A stretch of 64,000 nt of DNA from Arthrobacter sp. Hiyo8 (GCA_001549895.1 AP014719.1:372001-436000), one strand, 5' to 3'; counted from the first letter of the stretch, positions 1 to 12,632 are shown. Notes: generated by a model from the sequence alone, not told the origin. Program-made: numbers and translations.

Positions 1-51
1 GTGTACATCTTCATGTTCGCCACCCGCAAGAAGGGGAGCAACCTCTCATGA
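1..51 (+). CDS. Sugar ABC transporter permease, C-terminal tail (partial)
   Basis: Only the last 16 codons are present, reading VYIFMFATRKKGSNLS and ending at TGA 49-51. The tail is hydrophobic and then basic, as in the last cytoplasmic end of MalF/AraP-type permeases. Its stop overlaps the start of the next permease as ATGA, so the two are translationally coupled, the usual layout of the two permeases of a CUT1-type sugar importer. The specificity (arabinose or arabino-oligosaccharides) is inferred only from the arabinofuranosidase and araBAD genes that follow. Confidence 0.6.
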   Translation: MYIFMFATRKKGSNLS

Positions 52-944
52 GTGCGCTGACAACACATCTCCCGGCCGCAACCCGGCTGTCGCGGCCCGG
101 CGGCGCAACGTGGTGGCTCATGCCTTTCTGGGCGTCCTGGTCCTATATTTCCTGGCTCCCATTTGGTGGCTTTTCGTCGCCAGCACGAAAGACGCCCAAG
201 GACTTTTCGCGGGCTCGTCCGGCGCTATGTGGTTCGACAAGAATTTCAACCTGATCGCGAACATTCAGGAGCTTTTCGCCTACAACGGCGGGGAGTACGT
301 ACAGTGGCTGGGCAATTCCCTTCTCTACGCTGTCAGCGGCGGTCTGGGAGCGACCGCAATCTCGGTCCTGGCCGGTTATGGGTTTGCCAAGTACAAGTTC
401 CGGGGCCGGAACCTTACGTTCGCACTGTTGCTCGGTGCCGTGATGGTCCCCATGACGGCGCTGGTCATCCCGACATTCATCCTGATGTCCAACCTCAAGC
501 TGACCGATACCGTGTGGGCGGTCATCCTGCCGTCGCTGCTTAGCCCTTCGGCGTCTACCTGATGCGGGTTTACACCGCAGAAGCGGTTCCAGACGAGCTG
601 CTCGACGCGGCCAGGGTGGACGGAGCCGGTGAACTCCGCACCTTCTTCCAAGTCTCGTTGCCCTTGCTTCGGCGGCGCTGGTGACCGTCCTGCTGCTTTC
701 CGTCGTTGGGACCTGGAACAACTACTTCCTGCCCTTGGCCATGTTGTCCACGGAGAGGCTCTATCCGCTCACCGTGGGCATAGGGCTCTGGGAGCAGTTG
801 GCTTCGTCCAACAACGGGGGCGGCCACTCGCTCTGGAGCCTGATCGTCGTCGGTTCGTTCATTTCCATCATTCCCCTCGTGGTGGCATTCCTCACCCTGC
901 AGAAGTACTGGCAGGGCGGCCTGTCACTCGGCAGCCTCAAATAG
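48..944 (+). CDS. Carbohydrate ABC transporter permease (MalG/AraQ-like), frameshifted
   Basis: Second permease of a CUT1 sugar importer. The N-terminus is in one frame (48 to about 100), the main body in a second (from 110), and the rest in further frames after slips near 545 and 665-680. Joined, it gives about 295 residues, normal for MalG-type proteins. The EAA loop that contacts the ATPase is visible around 580-630, reading VPDELLDAARVDGAGELRTF, and the protein ends in LSLGSLK. All slips are repaired by one added G or C, for example SPFGVY at 545 needs CCCC where CCC is read. It overlaps the preceding permease by 4 bp and lies 50 bp before the GH51 gene. Confidence 0.85.
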
Positions 945-2499
<1,555 letters not shown>

Positions 2500-2521
2500 C
2501 TTTGTGAATTCGTGAGAAGGC

Positions 2522-2557
2522 AAGCGACATCCCGGTCCGAAGACCGGGATGTCGCTT
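2522..2557 (+). terminator. Perfect 16-bp hairpin after abfA
   Basis: The arms at 2522-2537 and 2542-2557 are fully complementary around a CGAA loop. It begins 22 bp after the abfA stop. No T-run follows, so it may be a terminator of the kind common in high-GC actinobacteria or an RNA 3' stabiliser. Confidence 0.65.
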
Positions 2558-2619
2558 CCACTTGCGGCACTATGGGCCGAACCCTTTTGCCCGCCGCCGC
2601 CCGGTGGGACGATTTTGAC

Positions 2620-2813
2620 ATGAGCGAAAACGAAGACCAAAAGCTCGCGTCCCGGCTCCCGGCCATTACCTTCCGAGGGAAAAGGGCGCTTTCGTGGAGG
2701 AATACGAACACCCGACCACCCACCAGATGCGCATCGTCGGCCAGCGGAGGACCGAAGCGGAAGCCAAGCTCGAACGCCAACAGCGCGAGGCGCGTGAGAA
2801 GTTCCACGAATAA
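2620..2813 (+). CDS. Small hypothetical protein (about 64 aa), frameshifted
   Basis: Reads MSENEDQKLASRLPAI in one frame, then continues in another as GKGAFVEEYEHPTTHQ and a charged tail rich in Glu, Arg and Gln ending AREKFHE. One added base near 2680 joins the two. The tail looks helical. The gene sits alone between two hairpins and I do not recognise the family. Evidence that it is real: the composition of the tail, an ATG start, and a clear terminator right after it. Confidence 0.5.
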
Positions 2814-2827
2814 GAGATACGGAAAAA

Positions 2828-2860
2828 CCCGGGTTAACGGCAACGCGCCGTTAGCCCGGG
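2828..2860. terminator. Bidirectional rho-independent terminator
   Basis: The arms at 2828-2841 and 2847-2860 form a 14-bp stem with one G-U pair around a 5-nt loop. On the plus strand a T-rich stretch follows, and on the minus strand a T5 run follows (AAAAA at 2823-2827). It therefore serves both the small plus-strand gene and the araA end of the minus-strand operon. Confidence 0.85.
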
Positions 2861-2887
2861 CTTCTTCTTGTTAAAAGCCCTCGCCGT

Positions 2888-4407
2888 TCACAGCCCGCCG
2901 GCGAGTTTGTAGTAGGCGGCGTTCCACGCGAGTTCCTTCTTGAACTGTTTGATGGTGGTGCCGTCGTCGATGGTGAGCAGTTCGGTCCGGGCGATTTCGG
3001 CGAAGTCCTCGAACACGTCCATGCCCACCTGGGTGGAGAGCACGGTGTGGTGCGCGGCGCCTGCGGTGAGCCACGCGGCGGCGGAGGTGGCGAAGTCGGG
3101 CTTCGGCTCCCACAGTGCACGCGCGACCGGGAGGTTGGGGAGCGGTTCCTCGAGGTCGACGACGTCGACGGCGTTCGCGACGAGGCGGAACCGGTCGCGC
3201 ATGTCCGAGAGCGCGACCACGACGCCGGGCCCCGCATCGGTGTCGAAGACCATGCGGACGGGATCTTCCTTGCCGCCGATGCCCAGCGGGTGGATCTCCA
3301 CGCGCGGCTTGGCTGCGGTCAGGGAGGGGCAGACCTCGAGCATGTGCGCGCCGAGGATCTTCTCCTCCCCCGGCGTCAGGTGGTAGGTGTAGTCCTCCAT
3401 GAGCGAGGCGCCACCGGGCAGTCCGGCGCCCATGACCTTCGCAGCCCGGACCAAGATCGCGGTCTTCCAGTCGCCCTCGGCACCGAAGCCGTAGCCGTCG
3501 GCCATGAGCCGCTGCACGGCCATGCCGGGAAGCTGGCGCAACGCGCCCAGGTCCTCGAACGACGTCGTGAATGCGGCGGAGCCGTTCGCCTCCAGGAAGG
3601 ACCGCAGACCCAGTTCGATCCGGGCGCTGTAGCGCAGCGACTCGTGCCGGGCACCGCCGGCGCACAGTTCCGGTGCGACCTCGTAGAGGCGCTCGTACTC
3701 CGCGACGAGGGCGTCGACGTCGTACTCCGGCGCGCCGTGCACGGCGTCGGCGAGTTCGTTGACGGACCACGTGTTGACCGAGACGCCGAAGCGCAGCTCG
3801 GCTTCGGTCTTGTCCCCTTCTGTGACGGCAACGTTGCGCATGTTGTCCCCGAAGCGGGTCAGCTTGAGGGTGCGCACCGCGGCCCAGCCGGCGGAGGCGC
3901 GTTGCCACGCGCCGACCTGGCGCGTGACCTCGGGTTGGAGACGTGCCCGACGACGGTCTTCCGCGGCACGCCGAGGCGGGACTGGATGTACCCGAATTCG
4001 CGGTCGCCGTGGGCTGCCTGGTTCAGGTTCATGAAGTCGAAGTCGATGTCCGCCCACGGCAGGGCCACGTTCGCCTGGGTGTGCAGGTGCAGGAGCGGCT
4101 TGCGGAGCAGGTCCAGTCCCTGGATCCACATCTTGGCCGGGCTGAACGTGTGCATCCACGCGGTAACGCCGATCACGGCGTCGTCCGAGTTCGCTTCCAG
4201 AGCGGTGCGGCGGATCGCGTCCGCGTCCGTCAGCACGGGCTTCCAGACGAGCTTGACCGGAACATCGGAGGACGCGTTCAGTGCTGCGGCGATCTCCTGG
4301 GACTGCGCGGCGACCTGCTTGAGGACGTCCTCGCCGTAAAGGTGCTGGCTGCCGGTGAGGAACCACACTTCGTAGTGTTCGAGGGACGTGTTGTGGGCGA
4401 TGGGCAT
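2888..4407 (-). CDS. araA: L-arabinose isomerase, frameshifted
   Basis: Converts L-arabinose to L-ribulose in the cytoplasm and is the last gene of the araB-araD-araA operon. The N-terminus [20 protein letters not shown] and the segment [19 protein letters not shown] are typical AraA. The active-site stretch [14 protein letters not shown] carries a catalytic Glu, and metal-binding His/Glu occur further on. About 506 residues when joined, normal for AraA. A single frame slip lies near 3930-3945. ATG 4407 is preceded by a GGAG ribosome site. It ends 28 bp from the bidirectional terminator. Confidence 0.95.
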
Positions 4408-4441
4408 GCGTTTCTCCTTGAAGGTTCGTGGGTGGCGCGCG

Positions 4442-5132
4442 TTAGCGGCCGTAGACGTTCTGGTAGCGGCTGTAGAGGGACTCGATCTGGCCGGCGTCGA
4501 TGGGCAGCGGTTCACCGAGCTGCCGGGAAATGTGGACGGTGCGGGCCACTTCCTCGCACATTACGGCGGCCTTGACGGCGGAGCGGGCGTCCTTGCCGAT
4601 GGTGAAGGGGCCGTGGTTCTGCATCAGGACAGCCGGTGAATGGGACGCCCGGAGCGTGTCCACGATCCCGCGGCCGATCGAGTCGTCCCCGATCAGCGCA
4701 AACGGGCCCACCGGGATGGTGCCGCCGAATTCGTCGCCCATCATGGTCAGTACGCACGGGATCGGCTCCCCGCGCGCAGCCCATGCCGTCGCGTAGGTGG
4801 AGTGCGTGTGGACGACCCCGCCGACGTCGGGCATGTTCCGGTAGACGTAGGCGTGCGCGGCAGCGTCCGACGACGGCGAAAGGTCCGGATTGCCCACGCC
4901 CCGTCGCCATCGCCGCCCACGGGAACCCCGTGGAGGTCCGTGACCACCATGAGTTCGGGCGTCAGCGCATCGTAGGAGACCCCGGACGGCTTGATGACCA
5001 TCAAGTCATGCCCGGGACGCGGGCGGAGACATTGCCCGCGGTCCAGACCACCAGCTCGTACCGGGTCAGTTCGGCGTGCAGCGCGCAGACCTCGCGGCGG
5101 ATCGTGGCAATGGTGTCCAGCAGGGCGCTCAT
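4442..5132 (-). CDS. araD: L-ribulose-5-phosphate 4-epimerase, frameshifted
   Basis: Converts L-ribulose 5-phosphate to D-xylulose 5-phosphate. Class II aldolase fold: [15 protein letters not shown], then [20 protein letters not shown], the zinc ligand motif [13 protein letters not shown] and QNHGPFTIG. About 230 residues when joined, the family's normal size. Slips near 5005 and 4895. The start ATG at 5132 overlaps the restored araB stop as ATGA, so araB and araD are translationally coupled. Confidence 0.95.
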
Positions 5133-6847
5133 GCGGAGACCCCGCGGTGAGGAGCGTTTTGCTCGCGTTCCGCTGGATCTTCTTGAGCCGGTGCATGACC
5201 TCGTTCGCTCCGCGGCCGAAGTAGTCATGCAGGGTCCGGTATTCGCGGAACAATTCCTCGTAGGCGGCGACGTTTTCCGGGATCGGGGTGTAGACGGCGC
5301 CGGGCTCGGATCCCATGGCAGCCGCGGCTTCCCGGATGTCCTGGTACTCCCCGCAGCGACGGCGGCGTGGATCGCCGAACCCAGCGCGGGACCCTGGGTG
5401 GAGCCGATCGTGGAGAGGGGCAGTCCCGTGATATCGGCGTAGATCTGCATCAATAGCGTGTTTTTCAGCAGCCCTCCGGCCACGATGAATTCCTTCACCG
5501 GCACCCCGCGTCGCGGAAGGCGTCAACGATAGTGCGGGTGCCGAAGGCCGTGGCTCCAGCAGCGCCCGGTAGATGTCTTCCGGGCGGGTTGCCAGGGTCT
5601 GGCCCACGATCACTCCGGAGAGTTCGTGGTCCACCAGGACGGACCGGTTCCCCGAGTGCCAGTCCAGGGCAATGAGTCCGTGTTCACCGATCTCCTGGGT
5701 GGAGGCGAGTTCGGTGAGGTATTCGTGGATGCCCAGGCCCGTGGCTTCGGCAGCTGCATGATATTCGGGCGGCACGCCGTACTTGGTGAACCAGCCGAAG
5801 ATGTCGCCCACCCCGGACTGGCCGGCCTCGTAACCCAGAGCCCGTCCACGATCCCGCCGTCGACCACTCCGCACATGCCCGGCACCTCACGAAGCTCGGA
5901 GCCGTTCATGACGTGGCACGTGGAGGTGCCCATGATCGCGACGAGCTGTCCCGGTTCCACGGCCGGGCGGCGGGCGCGGTGACGTGGGCGTCAACATTCC
6001 CGACCGCGACGGCGATCCCGGCCGGGAGGCCGGTCCAGCCGGCGGCTTCGGCAGTCAGGTAACCCGCGGCGTCGCCCAGGCGGCCGATTGTGTGGGCCAG
6101 TTTGGTGTCGACGAAGTCCTTGAAGCCCGGGTTCAGGGCGGCCAGGAATTCCCCGGACGGGTAGGCGCCGTCCTGGTAGATGCCCTTGTACCCTGCGGTG
6201 CAGGCATTCCGCACGTAGTTCCCGCACAGTTGCCAGACGATCCAGTCGGCGGCTTCCACCCAGTGGTCCATCGCCGCATACGCGCCCGGGTCCTCCTCCA
6301 GGAGCTGGAGTCCCTTGGCGAACTCCCATTCCGAGGAAATGAGCCCGCCGTAGCGCGGCAGCCAGGCCTCGCCCCGCTCGGCGGCGAGTGCACTGATGCG
6401 GTCCGCCTGCTCCTGGGCCGCATGGTGGCGCCACAACTTCACATACGCATGCGGCCTGCGGGCGAAGCCGGGCAACTCGTTCAGTGGAGTGCCGTCAGCC
6501 TTCACCGGCACCATCGTGCACGCCGTGAAGTCCGTGGCAATCCCGACGACGGCGGCCGGATCGATCCCGGCGTCGCGCACCGCTGCGGGAACCGCGTGGC
6601 GCAACACGTCGCGGTAGTCTTGCGGCACCTGCAGCGCCCATTCGCCGGGAAGGCGGACAGCCGGGCCAGCAGACGCGCCGGTCAGATCGGCCGGTAAGGC
6701 CTCCGTGATGACCGCGTGCGGGTACTCAAACACTCCGCTTCCCAGTTCCTTGCCATCCCTGACCCGCACCACCACGGCCCTGCCCGAAAGCGTGCCGTAG
6801 TCCACGCCGATGACGTAATGTTCCTTGCCGTCCGCTGTGACGTCCAT
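5129..6847 (-). CDS. araB: Ribulokinase, frameshifted
   Basis: FGGY-family kinase that phosphorylates L-ribulose with ATP; first gene of the operon. Visible features: [17 protein letters not shown] at the N-terminus, [47 protein letters not shown] and [20 protein letters not shown] in the C-terminal domain. About 570 residues when joined. Several slips (near 5960, 5840, 5545, 5500, 5355, 5165). ATG 6847 is chosen over ATG 6859 because GGAGGA, overlapping the upstream ATG, is well placed for 6847. Restoring the frame near 5165 gives an end RGVSA and a TGA overlapping the araD start. Confidence 0.93.
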
Positions 6848-6891
6848 GAAGTCCTCCAATAAGCCAGCCCGCAGCCTTGCGGATTGGTTCC

Positions 6892-6920
6892 ATTGTGAGC
6901 GCTAACAAAATTCACGTCAA
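6892..6920 (-). promoter_or_regulatory. araB promoter
   Basis: On the minus strand a -35 box TTGACG (6915-6920), a 17-bp spacer and a -10 box CACAAT (6892-6897) lie 45 bp upstream of the araB start. The spacing is ideal and the hexamers match consensus 5/6 and 4/6. Confidence 0.65.
6893..6908. promoter_or_regulatory. LacI-family operator overlapping the araB promoter
   Basis: TTGTGAGCGCTAACAA is a near-perfect palindrome centred on the AGCGCT core typical of LacI-family operators. It covers the spacer and most of the -10 box, so a bound regulator should block araBDA transcription. The obvious candidate is the LacI-family gene 40 bp upstream. Confidence 0.8.
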
Positions 6921-6950
6921 GCCGTCCTTCCCACATGAACATGAATACGA

Positions 6951-7959
6951 TCAGGCGGGAGCCGACGTACTTTGGCGCACCACCAACTCTGGCTCCACCA
7001 CCGTGGCGCCGACGCTTTCCCCGCCCTCGATACCGCTCAGCATGAGGTCCATGCAGCGCCGCCCGAGTTCTTCGAAGTCCTGGCGTACCGTGGTCAAAGG
7101 CGGCGTGAAATAGCCTGATTCGGGCTGGTCGTCGAAACCCACCACCGAAACATCCTCGGGCACCCGGACACCTGCCTCGTTGAACGCACGCAGCAGGCCC
7201 AGGGCCATCTGGTCATTTCCCACAAAAAGCGCCGTGGCGGTCCTTTCACCGGCAAGCTTCCTGCCGATGTCATAGCCGCTGCCGGCGCTCCAGTCCCCAC
7301 CACCAGCAAATCGTCCTGAAGGCCAGCCGCCTGCAAGGCCTCGCTCCACCCTTCGGCCCGGGCGACGCCGTCGATCCAGTCCTGCGGGCCGGCCACGTGC
7401 CCGATCCGCCGGTGCCCCTGCTCCACCAGATGCCTCACGGCCAATTCCGCGCCGCGCTTCTGGTCCACCATGGCTCCGCCGACCGACGCGTCGCCCAGCG
7501 ACCCCACGGCCACTACGGGAACCCCGGCCTTCACTTCCGCCAACGCCAGCAGGGTGTCCGAATGGGGAACGATCACAACGATTCCGTCCACGGACTGGTC
7601 CAGGAAATGCCGGACCGCATCAAGGATCGCCTCCCGGTTGACCGTCCTCAAGGCTGCGATGCTGACGAAATAGCCGGCATCCTCGCAGCCTGCTCGACGC
7701 CCAGCAGGGTGTTCGCCGGGCCGTACTGCGCCAGCTCGCTCGCCAGGACCCCGATGGTCTGGGAACGGCGGGTCACGAGGCTCCGCGCAGCAGTATTGCG
7801 CCGGTATCCCAGCTCGGCGATGGCGGCCTCGACACGCTCCCGGGTGCCCTTGCTGACGTTGGGGTGGTCGTTGATCACCCGTGAAACGGTCTGGTGCGAG
7901 ACTCCCGCCAATTCCGCTACGTCTTCAAGCCGTGGTAAGCGCCCGCTGCTTTTTGTCAT
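6951..7959 (-). CDS. LacI-family transcriptional regulator of the arabinose genes, frameshifted
   Basis: N-terminal helix-turn-helix LEDVAELAGVSHQTVSRVIN plus hinge helix (AARSL), then a periplasmic-binding-protein-like sugar domain (SVDGIVVIVPHSD, GHRRIGHVAGPQDW, TALFVGNDQMALGLLRAF, VSVVGFDDQPESGYFTPPLT). About 335 residues when joined, the family norm. Slips near 7670 and 7275. It lies directly upstream of araB in the same orientation, with a LacI-type operator between them. It is probably an arabinose-responsive repressor; ligand and targets are inferred from context. Confidence 0.88.
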
Positions 7960-8100
7960 GGAGCTATTCTGCGTGACCTGGAGGCCAAGCGACGAACAGG
8001 ACCGCAGCGAGTCCACGCTGAGCTACCGGCCAGTACAAGACCACGGGCATGCCGGGGATAGACTCGATTCAAGCCCAACAACCACCATTTGAGGAGCCCC

Positions 8101-9153
8101 ATGCGCGCCACCATCATCCACGGTCCCGGCGACATCCGCGTTGAAGACCGTAACTACCCGACGGTCCAGCTGCCCACCGACGTCGTCGTCAAAGTGACTG
8201 CCTCCTGCGTCTGCGGATCGGACCTTTGGCCCTACCGCGGCGTAAAGCCCACCCACCAGCCTTCGGCCATCGGACATGAATTCATCGGCACGGTGGAAAG
8301 CATTGGCGACGACGTCACCACCCTGGCGCCCGGCGATTTCGTGATCGCTCCGTTCGTGGTCAGCTGCGGGCCTGCCCGCAATGCTTGAACGGCGTCACAG
8401 TTGCCTGCGATCATTTGGCAGGTTGGGGCGGCAAGGATGACAGCGGTCACGCGATCGACGGCGGCCAAGGCCAGGCCGTGCGCGTGCCGCTCGCCGAGTC
8501 CACGCTCGTCAAGGTTCCCGGCATCACGGAACCCGACGACGCCCTCCGCGCGAGCTTGCTGACGCTCTCGGATGTGATGGCCACCGGCCACCACGCCGCC
8601 CTCGCGGCGAAGGTCGGCCCCGGCAGGACCGTCGTCGTCGTCGGCGACGGCGCAGTCGGGCTCTGCGGCGTGCTCGCAGCAAAGCGGCTCGGAGCAGAAC
8701 GAATCATCGCGATGTCGCGGCATGCCGACCGCCAGGCTATTGCCCTCGAATTCGGCGCAACAGACATCGTCGCTGAACGTGGCGAGGACGGCGTAGCCAA
8801 GGTCCGCGAATTGCTGGGAGGCGTTTTGGCCGACTCCGTGTTGGAGTGCGTCGGGACCAAGGAGTCCATGGAACAGGCACTGCACAGTGTCCGCCGGGCG
8901 GCGCCCTCGGCTTTGTCGGTGTCCCGACAGGCGGAGCTGAGGCCCCTTGCGCTACTTGTTCGACACGAACATTTCGATTGCCGGCGGCATGGCCCCTGCC
9001 CGCACCTACATCCCGGAACTGCTCGCCGACGTGCTTGACGGAAAGATCAATCCGGGCAGGGTCTTCGACACCGTGATGCCGCTCGAGGAAGCGCCCGAGG
9101 CCTACCGCGCCATGGACGAACGGCGCTCCATCAAGGTCCTGCTCACTCCCTGA
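8101..9153 (+). CDS. Zinc-dependent alcohol dehydrogenase, frameshifted
   Basis: Medium-chain dehydrogenase/reductase. Structure: CVCGSDLWPYRG (catalytic zinc Cys), GHEFIGTVESIGDDV, the structural-zinc loop restored as SCGPCPQCLNG, the NAD(P) fold VVVVGDGAVGLCGVLAAKRL, and C-terminal MERRSIKVLL-like end (here DERRSIKVLLTP). About 351 residues. Slips near 8375 (GGGCC for GGGCCC), 8897 and 8943. GAGGAG lies upstream of ATG 8101. It is transcribed divergently from the LacI-family gene with 141 bp between them. Substrate unknown; a sugar or polyol role would fit the neighbourhood. Confidence 0.85.
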
Positions 9154-9267
9154 GGCCATGGGCGGAACCCGCAGCTTCTTGCGGGATAGGTGGACTGTGG
9201 CGTGCACGCGGGAACGGCGAGAGAATCCATATAGGAAGCCTCGCCTGAACCCAAAGGAGCGAACAAA

Positions 9268-11130
9268 ATGATCACTGGTGCCCCTGCGCGCCCGGTGGTT
9301 AACCAGGACGGGTATTTGCCCATCGAGGATCACGGACTCATTGGAGACGGGTCCACCTGCGCTTTGGTGGGACGGGACGGCGCCATTACCTGGCTTTGCT
9401 TGCCGGAATTCGACAGTCCACCGTTCCTTGCCGGGATCCTCGACGCGGAATCAGGCGGCCGTTTTGAAATAGCTCCTGTTCGCACCCTGGCATCCTCCCA
9501 GCGCTACACCGAGGATTCCTGCGTGCTGGTCACGTCCCTTGTGTCCGATCGTGGCGTGCTGCAGGTGACGGACGGGCTGACGTTGCGTGCGGGTGCCGAC
9601 TTGTCGGAGCCGGTGCCGGCCGGCCGTTCCGAACTCCTGCGGCACGCGCGAGCCGTGGGCGGCGACGTCCCGCTGCGCATCAGCCTGATACCGAAGACCG
9701 GTGTCACTTTTGACACCCTGGCTACCGGCTGGAGGTTTGATTGGCGGCAGGACGGAGTCCACGAGGTCTACCTATGGTCTTCCGTTGAACTCATCCCCGA
9801 CGGCCGTGGCCTGTACGCCGAGTTGACGCTACGCGCGGGAGAGACCCTGACCATGGTCCTGCACTGGTCCGGGCGGTTCCGGCTCCGTCAGCATCCGGAG
9901 AGCAAGAAGCTCATTGACCAGACCGTGTATGCGTGGCGCCGGTGGGCATCAAACCTGGATTGCGAAGGCTCCCAAGCGGAGTTGATGAAGCGTTCGGCCT
10001 TGACGCTGAAGATGCTGGACCACGCCGAGACGGGGCCATCTTGGCCGCCGCTACCTCTTCGTTGCCGGAGTGGCCGGAACGTCCCGGAATTGGGATTACC
10101 GGTACACATGGGTGCGCGACGCCTCGTTCTCCAACTATGTGTTCAGGCGCATTGGCGATCCCAGTGATGCGGACGTCTTCCTTGCCTGGGTCCTGACCAA
10201 CGTCGAGCGGGACGGTGCCCCGCACGTCATGTACGCGCTGGACGGTTCCCAGCCGCCCGATGAGGTCGAGGACCCGCACTTGCGCGGATACCGCGGCTCG
10301 GCCCGGTCCGGTGGGAAACGGCGCCCGCCACCAACTCCAGCACGATGTGTACGGTGAAATCGTCGATATCGCCTACCAGTGGTCGGGCAGCGGCAAGCGA
10401 GTGGATGAGCGGCTCTGGGCCGCATTGGTACCCATTGTGGAAATGGCCATCAGGAGCTGGAGGGTTCCCGACTCGGGGCCTTGGGAAATCCGGGACAAGA
10501 GCAGGCCCTTCACCTACTCGGCGGCGTTATGTTACGTCGCGATCGACCGCGCCATCCAGATCGCGCGCAGGGACGGGCTTCCCTATCCCAAACGCCGGTG
10601 GGAGGCCACTGCCCGTCAAATCCGGCAGGCTGCCCTGACACAATCATGGGATCCCCGGCGGCGCACCTTTACCGAGAACCTAGGTGGCAACGGCGTCTCG
10701 ACGCGTCGCTCTTGACCCTTCCCGTCCGCAACGTCATTGATTTCGACGATCCCCGGATGGTTTCCACGACGAAAGCGATCGCGGCGGAGCTCGACGCCGG
10801 CAACGGACTTTTGTTCCGCTACCTGCCATCGGTTTCTCCCGACGGTCTGCCCGGAAACGAAGGGGCGTTCCTCCTCTGCAGCTTCTGGCTGGTGGACAAC
10901 CTGGCAGGACAAGGGCGCGTGGATGAAGCCCATGAACTCTATGAGTCCCTCTGCAGCCGTGCGAATTCACTGGGCCTGCTACCCGAGCAGATCCACCCGG
11001 ACACCGGAGAGTTCCTCGGCAACTTCCCGCAGGCGTTCAGCCATGTGGGCGTGCTGGCCAGCGGCCTGCGCCTGCTGAAAGCGGAGCGGCGGCCGCAAAG
11101 GCTGGCACTACCACGCGGAATCAGGGCTAG
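9268..11130 (+). CDS. Glycoside hydrolase family 15 protein (glucoamylase/trehalase-like), frameshifted
   Basis: N-terminal beta-sandwich beginning YLPIEDHGLIGDGSTCALVG, then an (alpha/alpha)6 domain with NWDYRYTWVRDASFS, RPFTYSAALCYVAIDRA, NEGAFLLCSFWLVDNLA and FPQAFSHVGVLASGLRLL. This arrangement is typical of the actinobacterial GH15 group that includes trehalases and glucoamylase-like enzymes, about 600 residues. Slips near 10035, 10310, 10695 and 11095. The 3' end is uncertain: one repair stops at TAG 11128-11130 just before a GAGGGG site for the next gene, another would run to 11186 and overlap it. No signal peptide, so likely cytoplasmic. Confidence 0.85.
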
Positions 11131-11148
11131 CGGCGAGGGGCGAAGCCG

Positions 11149-12145
11149 ATGCGTGCGTGGTGGGTCCGGGAACCAGCTCCGATTGAATCCGGGCCGCTTG
11201 TCTGGGGCGAACGCCCCGATCCTCAACCAGGAGTGCATGAGCTCCTGGTCAGAGTCCGGACCTGTGGTGTCTGCCGCACGGATCTGCATCTGGCAGAGGG
11301 CGACCTCACCCCTCGGATGCCGAATGTAGTCCCCGGCCACGAAGCGGTAGGAATAGTCAGCGAGGCGGGCGAAGGGTGCGTGAGGTTCCGGCGCGGTGAC
11401 AGGGTCGGAGTGGCCTGGCTGGGTGGAACCTGCGGGAGCTGCGAGTTTTGCCGCCGCGGTGACGAGAACCTTTGCCTCTCCCCTGTCTTCACGGGTTGGG
11501 ACAGGGACGGTGGCTATGCCGAACAACTCACGGTGTCCGAGGATTTTGCCTATGCCATCCCGCCCCGGTTTTCGGACGAACAGGCAGCCCCTCTGTTGTG
11601 CTCCGGCATCATCGGGTACCGGGCGCTCAAACGGGCCGCTGTTCCGGAGGGTGGCCGACTGGGCATCTATGGTTTCGGAGGGTCCGCCCATCTCACGGCG
11701 CAGATGGCACGCCACCAAGGGGCGCAGGTGTACGTGATGACGCGTTCGGAGCCGGCCCGTGAACTGGCGCGGAAGCTGGGTGCGGTGTTTGTGGGCGACG
11801 CGTACGAATCCCCGCCAGACCCACTCGACTCGGCGATACTGTTTGCCCCTGCCGGGGACCTCGTCCCTGTCGTCCTCAAGGCATTGGGCCGGGGCGGACC
11901 CTGGCCATTGCCGGCATCCACCTCAGCGACATACCGCCCTTGAACTATTCCGCAGATCTCTTCTATGAGCGGCAGCTCCGCAGCGTCACTGCCAACACCC
12001 GGCAGACGGCGAAGAGTTCTGGTCCTTGGCCGCGGAAATCCCGCTGGCTCCCACCACGACGGCGTATCCGTTGGCTCAGGCCGACCGGGCGCTGCGGGAT
12101 TTGGCCGCTAGCCGTGTTACCGGAGCTGCCGTGCTGACAGTCTGA
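11149..12145 (+). CDS. Zinc-binding alcohol dehydrogenase, frameshifted
   Basis: MDR family, closest in style to AdhP/YjgB-type enzymes. CGVCRTDLHLAEGDL (catalytic Cys), VPGHEAVGIV, structural zinc cluster CGSCEFCRRGDENLC, LLCSGIIGYRAL and LGIYGFGGSAHLTAQMA. After slips near 11895 and 12005 it ends ASRVTGAAVLTV. About 332 residues. A GAGGGG ribosome site precedes ATG 11149. It directly follows the GH15 gene in the same orientation, probably in one transcript. Substrate unknown. Confidence 0.85.
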
Positions 12146-12187
12146 ACTGCGGATGTCCCCGCATCACAGACAGGCAGGCGGGAGCAA

Positions 12188-12223
12188 AAAACGGCGATCG
12201 GCGGGTCCGATAACGGCCCGCCG
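12188..12223 (-). terminator. Terminator after the SPW gene
   Basis: Arms 12199-12207 and 12215-12223 pair with one G-U, and on the minus strand a T6 run (plus-strand AAAAAA at 12186-12191) follows a few bases later. It lies 47 bp beyond the SPW stop and could also slow convergent transcription from the dehydrogenase. Confidence 0.6.
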
Positions 12224-12269
12224 GTCGGTATTCCGCTGTTCAGCGTTTCAGGACATCGCGTTGAAGACT

Positions 12270-12632
12270 TCAGTGCGAAGGGCTGACCATGTGATGCCGA
12301 TGTTCCTCGGTGCTGGGCTTGATCGCCATCGCGGTGACGACGAGCGCCACCAGGCCAGCGATCCACGATGTCCAAGCGACTCCGGCTTGCATGGAGTACG
12401 AGCCTAGCCACGGCGAAAGGAACAGCAAGGCACCGAAGGCCGCCTGCACCCACTCCATGACCGGCGTTCCGGGCATGGCCAGATTGATCACACCGCTAAC
12501 GATCAGCAAAGCGCCGAATACGACCATCAAGGCAGCCGACGAGCCGGCGGCCGTGGTCCAGATGACCGATAAAGCAGCATAGAGACCGGCGACAACCGTG
12601 ACCCAATCCTGCCATCGCGTCCATTTCTTCAT
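12270..12632 (-). CDS. SPW repeat membrane protein
   Basis: Intact 120-residue protein with about four membrane segments. The two characteristic motifs are WQDWV near residue 7 and SPWLGSY near residue 75. SPW proteins are small inner-membrane proteins of unknown function, common in actinobacteria. The tail ends KPSTEEHRHHMVSPSH. ATG 12632 is preceded by GAGGTGG. Transcribed alone, convergent with the upstream dehydrogenase. Confidence 0.85.
   Translation of the reverse strand: MKKWTRWQDWVTVVAGLYAALSVIWTTAAGSSAALMVVFGALLIVSGVINLAMPGTPVMEWVQAAFGALLFLSPWLGSYSMQAGVAWTSWIAGLVALVVTAMAIKPSTEEHRHHMVSPSH

Noticed and set aside
3047..4339. Plus-strand frame of 430 codons
   Set aside because: Antisense of araA; no domain and shadow codon use.
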